The notes: generated by a model from the letters alone, not told the origin. DNA of 64,000 bases from Pelosinus fermentans (GCA_002434245.1 DJJR01000039.1:14870-78869), one strand, 5' to 3'; numbered from the stretch's first letter, positions 1 to 8,751 are shown. Program-made: numbers and translations.

Positions 1-17
1 CTATTCTTCAATCTCAC

Positions 18-524
18 TTATTTTGCTTCTTTTAAGTCTAGAATTTCATTCCAATTCTTCACGGTTACTGCTTCGATGGTTCGGATATCACGGCGAATGT
101 ACTTTATTTCTGATTCTACGCGGTCAATTTTTTTATCGGTTAGTTCCAGGATCTTCATAACATCCTGCTGTTGCTCACCAATAGCTTGCATAAATTCATC
201 TTTTGTGACCATATTCGCTTGAATATCAGAAACATCGAGTTTCAGAGTAGTAATATCTCCCTTTAGGGTGAAGACGTCGTCTTTTAGAGTAGAGACATCT
301 CCCTTTAGGGTGAAGACATCATCTTTTAGAGTAGAGACATCTCCCTTTAGGGTGAAGACAGCATCTTTTAGGGTAGAGACATCTTCCTTTAGGGTTGAAA
401 CGTCATCTTTTAGAGTAGAGACATCTTTCTTTAGGGTAGAAAAATCTTCTCTTAGGGTAAAGACCTCATTTTTTACGAATTTAACTTCGGTGAGGATTTC
501 TTGTAATAACTTTTCAGTCGGCAT
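18..524 (-). CDS. Coiled-coil protein with internal tandem repeats, function unknown
   Basis: About 168 residues. I start it at the ATG at 524 because AAGGAG lies 8 bases upstream on the minus strand; the open frame extends to 635 but that stretch has no ribosome site. The middle is a run of 7-residue units of the type TLKDDVS/TLKGDVF, roughly nine copies, which is ideal for a long heptad coiled coil. The C-terminal 60 residues are charged and helical (KKIDRVESEIKYIRRDI). No signal peptide or membrane segment is visible. Small coiled-coil genes of this kind are often hypothetical; the one at 41209 has a similar layout. I do not recognise a function. Confidence 0.75.
   Translation of the reverse strand: MPTEKLLQEILTEVKFVKNEVFTLREDFSTLKKDVSTLKDDVSTLKEDVSTLKDAVFTLKGDVSTLKDDVFTLKGDVSTLKDDVFTLKGDITTLKLDVSDIQANMVTKDEFMQAIGEQQQDVMKILELTDKKIDRVESEIKYIRRDIRTIEAVTVKNWNEILDLKEAK
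246..468. repeat. Degenerate tandem repeat, 21/42-bp period, inside the coiled-coil gene
   Basis: A 21-bp unit (for example TTTAGAGTAGAGACATCT) recurs about nine times, and alternating units make a 42-bp higher-order period with nearly identical copies around 267-375. It encodes the heptad repeats. Such arrays can change copy number by slippage, so the coil length may vary between strains. Confidence 0.8.
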
Positions 525-750
525 TTGTGTCTTCTCCTTTTTTATTAGTCTAGCACAAATTCCTGTAGAAGGGGGGATTAGAGAGGAAATCTCATTGTTA
601 ACCACAGTGTAGCATAGAAGTGTGAGAAGTTGCAATGGGACATGTAGATAGCAGCAGGATAAGAATCATGATTTGGCGAAGTTGTATAACATATATTACT
701 TTCTTTGGGAATAAAATGAAGATTGAAGATAGGAAGAGGAGGACGTTCTA

Positions 751-2133
751 ATGATACAGGATATTGTTATAAAAAGAGATGCCTTTAAAGCTTATGATAT
801 TCGTGGCAGGGTGCCTGATGAGCTCAATGAGGAAGTAACCTATCGCATTGGCTGGGCTTTTGTGGAGCTTTTCGATGCAAAGACTGTGGTAGTGGGACGG
901 GATGTGCGGTTGTCCAGCGAGAGTCTGACTAAGGCGTTGATAGAAGGTTTTACAGATCGGGACTGTCATGTGATTGATATTGGTGTATGCGGTACGGAAA
1001 TGGTGTATTTCGCCACATCTTATTTAGGAGTGGATGGGGGAATCATGATAACAGCCAGTCATAATCCTATGGATTATAATGGACTCAAGCTGGTACGTAA
1101 AGAATCAAGGCCGATTAGTGGTGATACAGGGCTGCGAGAGTTAGAGGACCGTGTAGTTACTGGAGATTTTTCACGGGAACAATGTGCTGGTATTGCCAAG
1201 GGCACAGTGGAGCAGTATGATATTATGAAAGAATATATACAGCATTTGCTTACCTATGTGGATGCAGCAGTATTAAAACCGTTGAAAATCGTAGTAAATG
1301 CTGGCAATGGCTGTGCAGGACCAACGCTTGATGCATTAGAGAAGGTATTGCCTTTTGAGTTTATCAAAGTATATCATGAGCCAGATGGGACGTTCCCACA
1401 TGGAATTCCCAATCCCTTGTTAGTTGAGAATCGGGAGGCAACAGCCAAGGCTGTGCGAGAAAGCGGTGCTGATTTTGGGATTGCCTGGGATGGGGATTTT
1501 GATCGCTGCTTCTTATTTGACGAACAAGGACAATTTATTGAAGGGTATTATATTGTTGGATGTTTAGCAGAAGCCTTTTTAAGGCGTTGTGATGGAGCGA
1601 AAATTATCCATGATCCGCGTTTAACCTGGAATACGATTGAATTGGTAAAGGAAGCTGGCGGTATTCCTATTTTATGTAAAACCGGTCATGCCTTTATTAA
1701 AGAACGCATGCGCCAGGAAGATGCGATATATGGCGGGGAGATGTCAGCTCATCATTATTTTAGAGATTTTGCATATTGCGATAGCGGTATGATACCGTGG
1801 CTCTTGGTCGCTGAGAATATAAGTGTATCAGGCAGATCGTTGTCTCAATTGGTGGGAGCTCGTATGGAAAAATTCCCTGTGAGCGGGGAGATCAATCGAC
1901 GAGTCAAGGATGCTCAGATGGTGGTGGCAGAAATAGAAAAGCGGTTTGTAGCCCCAGGAGCTGCTGTTGATTATACAGATGGATTAAGTGTAGAATATGA
2001 TGACTGGCGGTTTAATTTGCGGATGTCCAATACAGAACCGCTGATTCGTCTGAATGTGGAGAGCCGAGGCGATGCTTCTTTACTGGAAAAGAAAACGGCC
2101 GAATTATTAGCCGCCATTGAGAAGCTGGGGTAA
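751..2133 (+). CDS. manB: Phosphomannomutase/phosphoglucomutase
   Basis: 460 residues, normal for the alpha-D-phosphohexomutase family. It interconverts mannose (or glucose) 6-phosphate and 1-phosphate through a phosphoserine. The catalytic serine loop is [14 protein letters not shown] near residue 102, the metal loop is DGDFDRC near residue 247, and the sugar-binding loop GEMSAHHYF is near residue 330. The match to ManB/CpsG-type enzymes is good, but exact sugar specificity cannot be read from sequence. GAGGAGG precedes the ATG. It is followed by galU and pgi, so the three genes form a local set for hexose-phosphate and nucleotide-sugar supply, although a repeat-filled 267-bp gap separates it from galU. 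Confidence 0.92.
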   Translation: MIQDIVIKRDAFKAYDIRGRVPDELNEEVTYRIGWAFVELFDAKTVVVGRDVRLSSESLTKALIEGFTDRDCHVIDIGVCGTEMVYFATSYLGVDGGIMITASHNPMDYNGLKLVRKESRPISGDTGLRELEDRVVTGDFSREQCAGIAKGTVEQYDIMKEYIQHLLTYVDAAVLKPLKIVVNAGNGCAGPTLDALEKVLPFEFIKVYHEPDGTFPHGIPNPLLVENREATAKAVRESGADFGIAWDGDFDRCFLFDEQGQFIEGYYIVGCLAEAFLRRCDGAKIIHDPRLTWNTIELVKEAGGIPILCKTGHAFIKERMRQEDAIYGGEMSAHHYFRDFAYCDSGMIPWLLVAENISVSGRSLSQLVGARMEKFPVSGEINRRVKDAQMVVAEIEKRFVAPGAAVDYTDGLSVEYDDWRFNLRMSNTEPLIRLNVESRGDASLLEKKTAELLAAIEKLG

Positions 2134-2160
2134 CAAGGGAATGCATGAGTGACAGGGGCG

Positions 2161-2203
2161 GACACACCCCGTCACTGCGTGCCACCCCTCTCTAGAGGGG
2201 AAT
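2161..2203. repeat. Family C palindromic repeat, single arm
   Basis: Carries ACACACCCCG, a short variable stretch, then the near-palindrome CCCCTCTCTAGAGGGG. The same arm occurs at 14985, 15506, 16368, 51761 and 60927. Only one arm is present here. Confidence 0.85.
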
Positions 2204-2237
2204 GGCGTAGGGCATAGAAAGATGCGTGGAAAAAAGA

Positions 2238-2329
2238 TAACCGAACCACAGAGGCGCAGAGAACACAGAGAAAATATAGATAGGATTAAAAAACCCCCCT
2301 CAGCGTCCTCGGCGTTTCTGCGGTAAAAT
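2238..2329. repeat. Family A palindromic repeat (CAGAG units)
   Basis: The left arm has spaced CAGAG units (ACCACAGAGGCGCAGAG) and the right arm the imperfect complement (GCGTTTCTGCGGT). The right arm is diverged compared with other copies. It lies between manB and galU and contains no gene. Confidence 0.8.
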
Positions 2330-2400
2330 TGTTCTATTTGCTCTGTTTGCAATGACAAAAGAGCACAAAAATAATTATCACAGCTAAGGATGGTGCTAAG

Positions 2401-3318
2401 ATGAGAAAAGGACTGGGAAAAGTTCGCAAGGCAGTGATTCCGGCGGCGGGGATGGGGACAAGGTTCTTGCCGGCGACAAAGGCGCAGCCCAAAGAGATGC
2501 TGCCGATCGTTGATAAGCCGGCGATTCAATATATTATTGAAGAAGCGGTTCAGTCAGGCATTGAAGAAATCCTTATTATTACAGGGCGAAATAAGCGTTC
2601 CATTGAGGATCATTTCGATCGGTCAGTAGAGCTGGAGATGCTGCTTAAAGATCAGGGCAAGTACGATTTGTTAAACTTGGTGGAGGAAATTGCTGACGTT
2701 ACGATTCACTATGTAAGGCAGAAGGAAGCAAAGGGATTAGGGCATGCCGTGTTATGTGCCAAACAGTTTGTAGGGAATGAGCCTTTTGCTGTGCTGTTAG
2801 GTGATGATATTATTGATGCCAGTGTTCCTTGTTTAAAACAAATGATAAGTGTCTATGATGATTGTTACGGCACGATTCTAGGGACACAGGAAGTTCCTCT
2901 GGATAAGGTTTGTAACTATGGAATTGTAAAACCTGTGGAGATTAAGCAGAATGTGTGGCAGGCTGTGGATCTTGTAGAAAAGCCGGATATGTCAGAGGCA
3001 CCTTCTCGTTTGGCAGTGATGGGACGCTATATTCTCCAGCCTGAGATTTTTGGTATCTTAGAGAATACTCCTCCTGGAAAAGGCGGAGAGATACAGTTAA
3101 CGGATGCGATCCGTACCTTAGCAATTCAGCAGCATTCCGTGTATGCCTATCATTTTGAAGGTCGTCGTTATGATGTGGGTGATAAGCAAGGATATTTGGA
3201 AGCGACGATTGAATTTGCTCTGAAACGCCCTGATTTGCGGGAGGACTTTTTACGATATTTGATCAAGACGGTGGGGCCGCTGGTGGCAGAGAAAAATGGG
3301 AAGTGTACAAAAATATAG
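2401..3318 (+). CDS. galU: UTP--glucose-1-phosphate uridylyltransferase
   Basis: 305 residues, standard GalU length. It makes UDP-glucose from UTP and glucose 1-phosphate for polysaccharide and nucleotide-sugar synthesis. The N-terminal nucleotidyltransferase signature AAGMGTRFLPATKAQPKEML is followed by the substrate region VEKPDMSEAPS and GGEIQLTDAI. The start is the ATG at 2401, preceded by AAGGATG. pgi begins 15 bases after its stop, so the two are probably co-transcribed. Confidence 0.96.
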   Translation: MRKGLGKVRKAVIPAAGMGTRFLPATKAQPKEMLPIVDKPAIQYIIEEAVQSGIEEILIITGRNKRSIEDHFDRSVELEMLLKDQGKYDLLNLVEEIADVTIHYVRQKEAKGLGHAVLCAKQFVGNEPFAVLLGDDIIDASVPCLKQMISVYDDCYGTILGTQEVPLDKVCNYGIVKPVEIKQNVWQAVDLVEKPDMSEAPSRLAVMGRYILQPEIFGILENTPPGKGGEIQLTDAIRTLAIQQHSVYAYHFEGRRYDVGDKQGYLEATIEFALKRPDLREDFLRYLIKTVGPLVAEKNGKCTKI

Positions 3319-3333
3319 GGAGGTTGTTGTCTA

Positions 3334-4809
3334 ATGAGCAGTAAAGAAGAAAGTTGTCTAACATTAGCCTCGGGTTTTTCCTTTGACTATGGTAACCTGT
3401 ATGGAGCTGGTAAAGTAACTGCCGGTGATGTTGAAGAGTTAGCAGAAAAGCTGGCTGCTGCACAAAAGGCTGTTGAAACCATGCGGGCGACAGGCGAAGT
3501 TCGAGGACATTTGTCCAAAGACGGCACGCCGGAAAGAGTGTTATTTACCCAACTGCCTTATGTGGCTGAAGGTAATCTGAACTCTCCGGCATCCATTACC
3601 AGGTTAAAGGAATTCGGCAGCTCTCTGCAAAACAAAGCGGATGCTGTAGTGACCTTTGGTATTGGCGGCTCTTACCTAGGGAATAAGGTCTTATTTGATG
3701 TTCATTGTGGCGAGTTTTGGAATGCGAAAAGTGTGAAGGAACGCAATGGCTATCCGAAGCTATACTTTAATGGTAATAACATTGATGCGAGAAGAACTGC
3801 AGATATGGTAGAGCATCTGATCGCAGAAGCCCGTCTGAAAGCTGTTCATGGTCAGCCTAATTCCTATAAAGTCGTCTTAGTGGTGATTTCAAAATCCGGC
3901 GGCACTCTAGATACCATGTCGACTTTCATGGTGATGTATGATGCTTTAAAACAACAAGAACCATTGCTGAATATTGAAGTGGTAGCGGTAACAGATCCTG
4001 CAAAAGGTGAGAAGGCTACTCTATTGGGAAAATTAGCCCAGGAGCAGGGCTGGCCCACCTTTAGCGTTCCAGATGGCGTGGGCGGCAGATTTAGTATTTT
4101 CTCGGAAGTGGGTTTAGTCACTGCTGCCTGCATTGGCATGGATATTGACGCGTTCTTAGCTGGCGCACAAGCCATGGATCAGGCTTGTCAAACTTCTGAT
4201 ATATACAAAAATCCGGCGAAATTAAATGCAGCTTTAAAGTTTATTGCTGCCGAAAAATACGGGCGGGACATTGAAGTGTTTATGCCTTATGCGGATTATT
4301 TAAAATCAGTTGCAGAATGGTATGTACAGCTGTTAGCTGAATCCTTAGGCAAACGTACCAGCCGTGAAGGAACAGAAGTATTTTATGGCCGGACTCCCAT
4401 TGTAGCCGTTGGAACAACGGATATGCATGCCCAGACACAGCAGCATCAGGATGGTAAAAAAGATAAGGTGGTTCAGTTTGTTAAGGTGACTAAGTGGGAG
4501 CAGGATGCTGTGATTCCTGATGTTTTCCCTGCAGTCTCCAAGCTTTCTGAAATATCTTCTATCTATTTGAGCCAGGCTCTGGATGTAGCACGAGAGGCCA
4601 ATGCAGAGGCGCTAATCAATGACGAACGTTTTAATGCCACGTTGATATTGCCTTCTTTGAATGCCTATCATTTAGGAGAATTGTTATATATGCTGGCATT
4701 GTCTGTTGCTTATGAAGGTGAATTGGCGAATGTTGATGCTTTTGATCAACCGGGGGTGGAAGCATATAAACGCCTAATGGGGCCTAGATTAAAGGCCTTA
4801 AAAAAATAA
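3334..4809 (+). CDS. pgi: Glucose-6-phosphate isomerase
   Basis: 491 residues. It interconverts glucose 6-phosphate and fructose 6-phosphate. The phosphate-binding sugar-isomerase (SIS) motifs are clear: FGIGGSYLGNK near residue 110 and VISKSGGTLDT near residue 185. GRTPIVAVGTTDMHAQTQQH carries the conserved region around the active-site histidine. GGGAGG lies upstream of the ATG. It follows galU closely and ends at a strong intrinsic terminator, so galU-pgi looks like a two-gene unit. Confidence 0.96.
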   Translation: MSSKEESCLTLASGFSFDYGNLYGAGKVTAGDVEELAEKLAAAQKAVETMRATGEVRGHLSKDGTPERVLFTQLPYVAEGNLNSPASITRLKEFGSSLQNKADAVVTFGIGGSYLGNKVLFDVHCGEFWNAKSVKERNGYPKLYFNGNNIDARRTADMVEHLIAEARLKAVHGQPNSYKVVLVVISKSGGTLDTMSTFMVMYDALKQQEPLLNIEVVAVTDPAKGEKATLLGKLAQEQGWPTFSVPDGVGGRFSIFSEVGLVTAACIGMDIDAFLAGAQAMDQACQTSDIYKNPAKLNAALKFIAAEKYGRDIEVFMPYADYLKSVAEWYVQLLAESLGKRTSREGTEVFYGRTPIVAVGTTDMHAQTQQHQDGKKDKVVQFVKVTKWEQDAVIPDVFPAVSKLSEISSIYLSQALDVAREANAEALINDERFNATLILPSLNAYHLGELLYMLALSVAYEGELANVDAFDQPGVEAYKRLMGPRLKALKK

Positions 4810-4822
4810 AGAAGATATTTCC

Positions 4823-4858
4823 AAAAAAATCCTGTTACTTGTAACAGGATTTTTACTA
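4823..4858 (+). terminator. Intrinsic terminator after pgi
   Basis: A perfect stem AAATCCTGTTAC / GTAACAGGATTT with a two-base loop is followed by a T-rich run. Confidence 0.9.
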
Positions 4859-4897
4859 TTTTTGGAGAATTTTATTACTGAAAGGTAGGCGGTAGCT

Positions 4898-5581
4898 ATG
4901 GCGATTAAGATAGTGATTGCAGATGATCATGCCCTATTACGGCAAGGGATCATAAACGTGCTGAAATTAGAAGATGATTTTCAAGTAATTGGAGAAGCCT
5001 GTGATGGGGCTGAAACGGTAGAAAAAGCCATTGCTTTAACTCCGGATGTCCTTTTGCTGGATATAAATATGCCCCGTATGAATGGCTTGGATGTTATAAA
5101 AAAAATTAATGAGCAGGAAAAAGCAATTAAAATCATTGTTTTAACTATGCATGATGATGAAAGCTACGTAATGGAAGTCATAAAATCCGGTGCTGTCGGG
5201 TATTTGTTAAAGGATATTGAACCGGGTATGTTAGTTACAGCCATTCGTACGGTATACGCGGGCGAATCCTATATTTATCCAACCTTGGCAAAACGAATCT
5301 TTAATGAGTTTAGCCGTACTCAGCAGGAGAAGGAAAAAGAAAAGGTCAGTGAAGTTGTCAGGACAATCAGCCGTAGAGAAGAAGGCTTAACCTATAGGGA
5401 ATACGAGGTGTTGCAAGGGGTATGCCGGGGACTGAGTAACCAGGAACTTGCTAAGAGTCTATTCTTAAGTGAGAAGACTGTCAAAAATCATCTTACGAAC
5501 ATATTCCGCAAGATCAGTGTAAATGATCGTACCCAGGCTGTGCTGTATGCCATAAAGCATAAACTTGTAATCTTAGAGTAA
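4898..5581 (+). CDS. NarL/FixJ-family response regulator
   Basis: 227 residues: a receiver domain (residues 1-120) and a LuxR-type helix-turn-helix (about 160-225). The receiver has the acidic pair DD near residue 9, the phospho-acceptor in LLLDINMPRMNG near residue 55, and a lysine in GYLLKD. The DNA-binding part reads LTYREYEVL and SEKTVKNHLTNIFRKI. The length and form resemble DegU-type regulators. No histidine kinase is adjacent, so its partner lies elsewhere and its targets are unknown. Confidence 0.93.
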   Translation: MAIKIVIADDHALLRQGIINVLKLEDDFQVIGEACDGAETVEKAIALTPDVLLLDINMPRMNGLDVIKKINEQEKAIKIIVLTMHDDESYVMEVIKSGAVGYLLKDIEPGMLVTAIRTVYAGESYIYPTLAKRIFNEFSRTQQEKEKEKVSEVVRTISRREEGLTYREYEVLQGVCRGLSNQELAKSLFLSEKTVKNHLTNIFRKISVNDRTQAVLYAIKHKLVILE

Positions 5582-5608
5582 ATCACCTTTCATAGCATTT
5601 TGCATATC

Positions 5609-5648
5609 ATATCCTATCCCATGATAAAGGGGGTAGGATATTTTGTTT
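5609..5648 (+). terminator. Intrinsic terminator after the response regulator
   Basis: Stem TATCCTATCCC / GGGGTAGGATA followed by TTTTGTTTTTTT. Its right arm and T-run overlap the putative ribosome site and TTG start of the next gene. Confidence 0.7.
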
Positions 5649-6122
5649 TTTTCCTATACAGCGAGTGTAATTTTGTTGTCCCTGGCTATGTATGGAATGT
5701 GGTATTGTATTCGCGATCTGTGGAAATGGTGGTTGGAGCCTCGTTTTGTGTCAGTACCAAGCTGCAGCTTTTTAATTGTGGTAAGAAATTTAGATTACAG
5801 AGTAGAAGATCTGCTGCGTTATTTGGCCCATGAAATTGAACGGGCAGAGGTAGATTGTGACATTGTCGTGGTAGATGTGAGCTCGGATGATTTTACTGCA
5901 CTGATTTTAGAACGATTGGTCGGAGATATTCCGATTATGAAAGTGGTAATGTTTTCGGAGGAAATAAGACCGGTAAGTGATGCCATTGCCCTGTGCCGCG
6001 GCAGTGTAGTTCACGTCATGGACCTGGCGCATCGCATGAGCATCGATGATTTTATGGTTGCCGTATGTGGCCTATTGCGCCAGGATTACCAAGACGTCAT
6101 GCTCAAAAGAGCAGCCAGGTGA
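5643..6122 (+). CDS. Membrane-anchored protein of unknown function
   Basis: Up to 159 residues. The first 25 residues form one hydrophobic helix (TASVILLSLAMYGMWY), followed by a soluble alpha/beta domain with strands such as SFLIVVRNL, DCDIVVVDV and GSVVHVMDL. This could be a small Rossmann-like fold on the cytoplasmic side of the membrane. The TTG start at 5643 follows GGGGGTAGGA at a workable distance; an ATG at 5688 is the alternative but would cut into the helix. It follows the response regulator closely, which suggests a link but does not prove one. I do not recognise a family. Confidence 0.65.
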   Translation: MFFSYTASVILLSLAMYGMWYCIRDLWKWWLEPRFVSVPSCSFLIVVRNLDYRVEDLLRYLAHEIERAEVDCDIVVVDVSSDDFTALILERLVGDIPIMKVVMFSEEIRPVSDAIALCRGSVVHVMDLAHRMSIDDFMVAVCGLLRQDYQDVMLKRAAR

Positions 6123-6152
6123 AGATGGGATACACAGGATATGAGGACTGAC

Positions 6153-6290
6153 GGAACCGCAGAGGCGCAGAGAGCACAGAGAAGAAGTTTTGGTTAGTAT
6201 ATTACATATCCCTCTCAGTGCTCTCTGTGTTCTCTGTGGTTAAAGATTCCTTCGTGTTCTTCACTATTCTTCGCATCTTCGCGTTTAAAC
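6153..6290. repeat. Family A repeat (6153-6242) plus a Family B arm (6246-6290)
   Basis: The A element has arms GAACCGCAGAGGCGCAGAG and CTCTGTGTTCTCTGTGGTT around a roughly 40-base middle. It is followed at once by the B-type arm CTTCGCATCTTCGCGTTT. Confidence 0.85.
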
Positions 6291-6297
6291 GTCTTTT

Positions 6298-6855
6298 TCA
6301 CCCTTTCCCATGTTTCAACACCAAAATATCATAGATAATCTCCACCAGTTTCTGAGCAATGGGCATGAGATCGGGATGAGAATCTGGGGACTGGGCGGTA
6401 CAAGACATTGCTAGTTTGGCAGATTGCAAATGTTTTTTTACCGTAGTTGAGGTCCAATATACAGGAATGTCTGTATTTCCAGTTAGTGTTATGACCGCTT
6501 GATATGAACTACAATTTTTTTCAGCCACACCCATTACGGCATGATAATTAATATATCCCGTACTCGTATCGCCTGTTACTTTGGGAATCCTTGTTTTCAT
6601 AGGACACAGGACAAGTCCGGGAGCAATGGGCAGCGGCTGCAAAATCCTTTGACCGGTGGCAAGGAGCGTGTGCTGTCTTAAGGCTGTAAGATCCATAGCG
6701 CGGCTATGGGCTAAACGTCGCAAGACGGTACGAATGGAAGCAGCAGTAGAGGTTTGTTTGCCGTCTGTCGTAATAATAGTAGTAGTGTCACCTTCCGAAG
6801 TATAATGGGGAAGAATGGCAGCAATATGATTAAAAATAGGTAATTTTTTTAACAT
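6298..6855 (-). CDS. Possible ComK-like protein, SOS-box controlled
   Basis: 185 residues, close to ComK's usual 190 or so. The ATG at 6855 has AAGGAG 5 bases upstream. The layout resembles ComK-type competence regulators: a basic region around RTVLRRLAHSR, then a strand-rich block with LQPLPIAPGLVLCPMKTR and TGYINYHAV, and a polar tail. I see no single decisive signature, so this family call is weak. What is clear is the regulation: a perfect LexA-type box lies between a plausible promoter and the start codon, so expression should rise with DNA damage. It is a single-gene unit between repeats and the encapsulin locus. Confidence 0.6.
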   Translation of the reverse strand: MLKKLPIFNHIAAILPHYTSEGDTTTIITTDGKQTSTAASIRTVLRRLAHSRAMDLTALRQHTLLATGQRILQPLPIAPGLVLCPMKTRIPKVTGDTSTGYINYHAVMGVAEKNCSSYQAVITLTGNTDIPVYWTSTTVKKHLQSAKLAMSCTAQSPDSHPDLMPIAQKLVEIIYDILVLKHGKG

Positions 6856-6869
6856 AGGAACTCCTTATT

Positions 6870-6887
6870 ATCGAACGTATGTTCGAT
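6870..6887 (-). promoter_or_regulatory. LexA (SOS/Din) box
   Basis: ATCGAACGTATGTTCGAT is an 18-bp perfect palindrome. Its core CGAACGTATGTTCG (6872-6885) fits the Gram-positive LexA/DinR consensus CGAACRNRYGTTCG. It lies 15-32 bases upstream of the ATG at 6855. Confidence 0.85.
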
Positions 6888-6898
6888 TTTTTATTTTT

Positions 6899-6927
6899 AT
6901 AATAACAAAATTTAGGTGAAATAACAA
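6899..6927 (-). promoter_or_regulatory. Sigma-A promoter for the SOS-box gene
   Basis: On the minus strand TTGTTA, 17 bases, then TATTAT. Transcription would begin near 6892, so the LexA box covers the first transcribed bases, a normal position for repression. Confidence 0.6.
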
Positions 6928-7013
6928 GAGTTTTACTGCAATGTTTTTTTGTATAGACAGCCCTATTATTTCACATACTTTAATAATATGAAGTGAATAA
7001 GGGGGGAATCCGA

Positions 7014-7178
7014 TTGTTAAATGAGCGGGTTGATCATGGAGAAAGCAGTTATAAATGCACCCGGTGCGGCGGGGTGTTTGGCTCTCATGATGAGAACATT
7101 GTACGCTGCCCTTTTTGCGACATGGTGTGTGATGAGGTAAAATGTCGCGTAATTGAAAGCAGCTATGAAGAATATTAA
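7014..7178 (+). CDS. Small zinc-ribbon protein upstream of the encapsulin locus
   Basis: 54 residues from the TTG at 7014, which has AAGGGGGG 7 bases upstream; an ATG at 6993 is in frame but lies ahead of that ribosome site. Two CxxC knuckles (YKCTRCGGVF and VRCPFCDMVC) form a rubredoxin- or zinc-ribbon-like metal site, followed by an acidic tail. It lies 137 bases upstream of the encapsulated ferritin gene. An electron-transfer or metal role beside the iron store is possible but is inference. Confidence 0.7.
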   Translation: MLNERVDHGESSYKCTRCGGVFGSHDENIVRCPFCDMVCDEVKCRVIESSYEEY

Positions 7179-7315
7179 TAAAAGTACAAAAGAATACAAG
7201 GAAAATCATGGGGCACGTCGAAAGGATAATCAAACAGACCCTTGGCTTACAATGCGGCTTTTGGGAATTGTGGCGAAGGGTCTATTGTTAATTTTGAATA
7301 AGGAGTTGATGAATT

Positions 7316-7672
7316 ATGGCTTATAGCAAAACGGAAACCAAAGATGAAAGTGGAAAAGATGCTGGCTTAGAGCAGGTAATCATTTGGCTGCGTGAAGATT
7401 TAATCGGAGAATTGGAAGCGATTAATCAGTATCAGGCTCACATTGACAGGATCGATAATGAGGAAGTTCGAGAGCTGTTAGAGCATATTCGGGATGATGA
7501 AAAAGAGCATGTCGCAGAGATTACTCATCTCTTAGCCCGGATTGATGTCATTCAGCGGGAAAAATTCGCCGAGGATCATACTATGGCGCAAGAAGATCGC
7601 GTAGTAAGCGGATCTTCAAGCGATGCAGATGAAAAAGTTGCAACCATCGGTAATCTTTTCGGTAAAAAATAG
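7316..7672 (+). CDS. Encapsulated ferritin-like cargo protein (EncFtn)
   Basis: 118 residues. A two-helix half-ferritin: the first helix carries DLIGELEAINQYQAH and the second HIRDDEKEHVAEI, giving the Glu and ExxH ligands of a di-iron ferroxidase site built at a dimer interface. A flexible linker rich in Ser, Asp and Glu leads to the C-terminal tail TIGNLFGKK, which fits the encapsulin cargo-loading peptide. It would oxidise Fe(II) inside the encapsulin shell encoded 23 bases downstream. AAGGAG lies upstream of the ATG. Confidence 0.92.
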   Translation: MAYSKTETKDESGKDAGLEQVIIWLREDLIGELEAINQYQAHIDRIDNEEVRELLEHIRDDEKEHVAEITHLLARIDVIQREKFAEDHTMAQEDRVVSGSSSDADEKVATIGNLFGKK

Positions 7673-7695
7673 GTTGAAAAGGGAGGAGAGGTAGT

Positions 7696-8532
7696 ATGGA
7701 TATTTTAGATCGGGATTCGGCACCCTTGACGGAGACTGAATGGTCAAAGGTTGATGAGGCAGTTGTGAATACAGCCCGTCGTATGCTGGTAGGCAGAAGA
7801 GTGATTGAAGTGTTAGGGCCTATGGGTCCTGGAGTATATACGATTCCATATTCGATTTTCAGCGGAACTTCATCTACTGGCATTGATATGGTGGGAGAGC
7901 AGGAAGATTTTATCGTAGCCCCTAGTTCTCGTGCGACGACGAGTGTACCGATGCTCTACAAAGATTTTAAAATCATGTGGCGGGATGTGGAAGCCGATCG
8001 TCATATGGGATTGCCTCTTGATGTGAGCACTGCTGCAGTAGCTGCGAATTATGTAGCGGTTCAGGAAGATAATTTGATTTTCAATGGCAATAAAGAACTT
8101 GGTCAGGTCGGATTGTTGAATGTGCAGGGACGCAAAACTGTAAAAATCAGCAACTGGGATGAACCAGGCAGTGCTTTGGCTGATGCGGTAAAAGCCGTTA
8201 GTGCTTTGAGTGAGGCTGGACATTATGGCCCTTATGCCATGGTAGTGAGTCCTCTTCTCTTTGGTCGTATGGTACGGGTATACGGCAATACTGGAATGCT
8301 GGAATTGGATCAGGTGAAAGCCTTAATTACTGGCGGAGTGTATTACTCCAATACGATTAGCGGCAACAAAGCAGTAGTATTAGCTACTGGCGGTCACAAT
8401 GTGAACTTGGCAGTTGGTCAGGATATGACTACTTCCTATATGGGAGCAGCCAATATGAATCATACTTTTAGAGTATTAGAAACAGCAGCTCTACTAGTAC
8501 GTCGTCCTGATGCAATTTGTACGATTGAGTAG
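7696..8532 (+). CDS. Encapsulin shell protein (family 1)
   Basis: 278 residues, the usual length for the HK97-fold family 1 encapsulin (old names linocin M18 or bacteriocin CFP29). Typical blocks are the N-terminal DRDSAPLTETEW, ARRMLVGRRVIEVLGP, YGPYAMVVSPLLF and the C-terminal RVLETAALLVRRPDAICTIE. It self-assembles into an icosahedral protein shell that holds the ferritin-like cargo encoded just upstream. GGAGGAGAGG precedes the ATG. The pair forms an iron-storage nanocompartment; the bacteriocin label given to such proteins is misleading. Confidence 0.96.
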   Translation: MDILDRDSAPLTETEWSKVDEAVVNTARRMLVGRRVIEVLGPMGPGVYTIPYSIFSGTSSTGIDMVGEQEDFIVAPSSRATTSVPMLYKDFKIMWRDVEADRHMGLPLDVSTAAVAANYVAVQEDNLIFNGNKELGQVGLLNVQGRKTVKISNWDEPGSALADAVKAVSALSEAGHYGPYAMVVSPLLFGRMVRVYGNTGMLELDQVKALITGGVYYSNTISGNKAVVLATGGHNVNLAVGQDMTTSYMGAANMNHTFRVLETAALLVRRPDAICTIE

Positions 8533-8548
8533 GGCAATAACGTTTTTT

Positions 8549-8700
8549 AACCACAGAGGCACAGTGGGTACAGAGGGAATACACTCCTGTACCCACTGTG
8601 TCCCTTTTTTTGTTATGGAGCTTGCTATTCATCAGCCCGTTTAAAATCCTCCTTTGTGTCCTTCGTGTACGCGTAAGCGTCTTTGCGTCTTCGTGTTTCA
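8549..8700. repeat. Diverged Family A element plus a Family B arm
   Basis: 8549-8610 pairs AACCACAGAGGCACAGTGGG with CCCACTGTGTCCC. 8650-8700 is a B-type arm with CTTCGTGT and CTTTGCGTCTTCGTG. This is the gap between the encapsulin and ABC-F genes; there is no gene in it. Confidence 0.75.
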
Positions 8701-8751
8701 ATCGTTTTTCTTTTTCTCTCTGCCTTTGTGCCTCGTTTCTTTCTTCATCCC

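Noticed and set aside
268..612. Open frame on the plus strand with KTSSFRVE repeats
   Set aside because: It is the antisense image of the coiled-coil heptad repeats at 18-524 and has no ribosome site.
7236..7283. Possible riboswitch or attenuator ahead of the ferritin gene (AGACCCTT / AAGGGTCT)
   Set aside because: Only one 8-bp helix with a 32-base loop; not enough to support a regulatory element.
7696..8532. Bacteriocin (linocin) reading of the shell protein
   Set aside because: The HK97-fold shell features and the ferritin-type cargo next door support an encapsulin instead.
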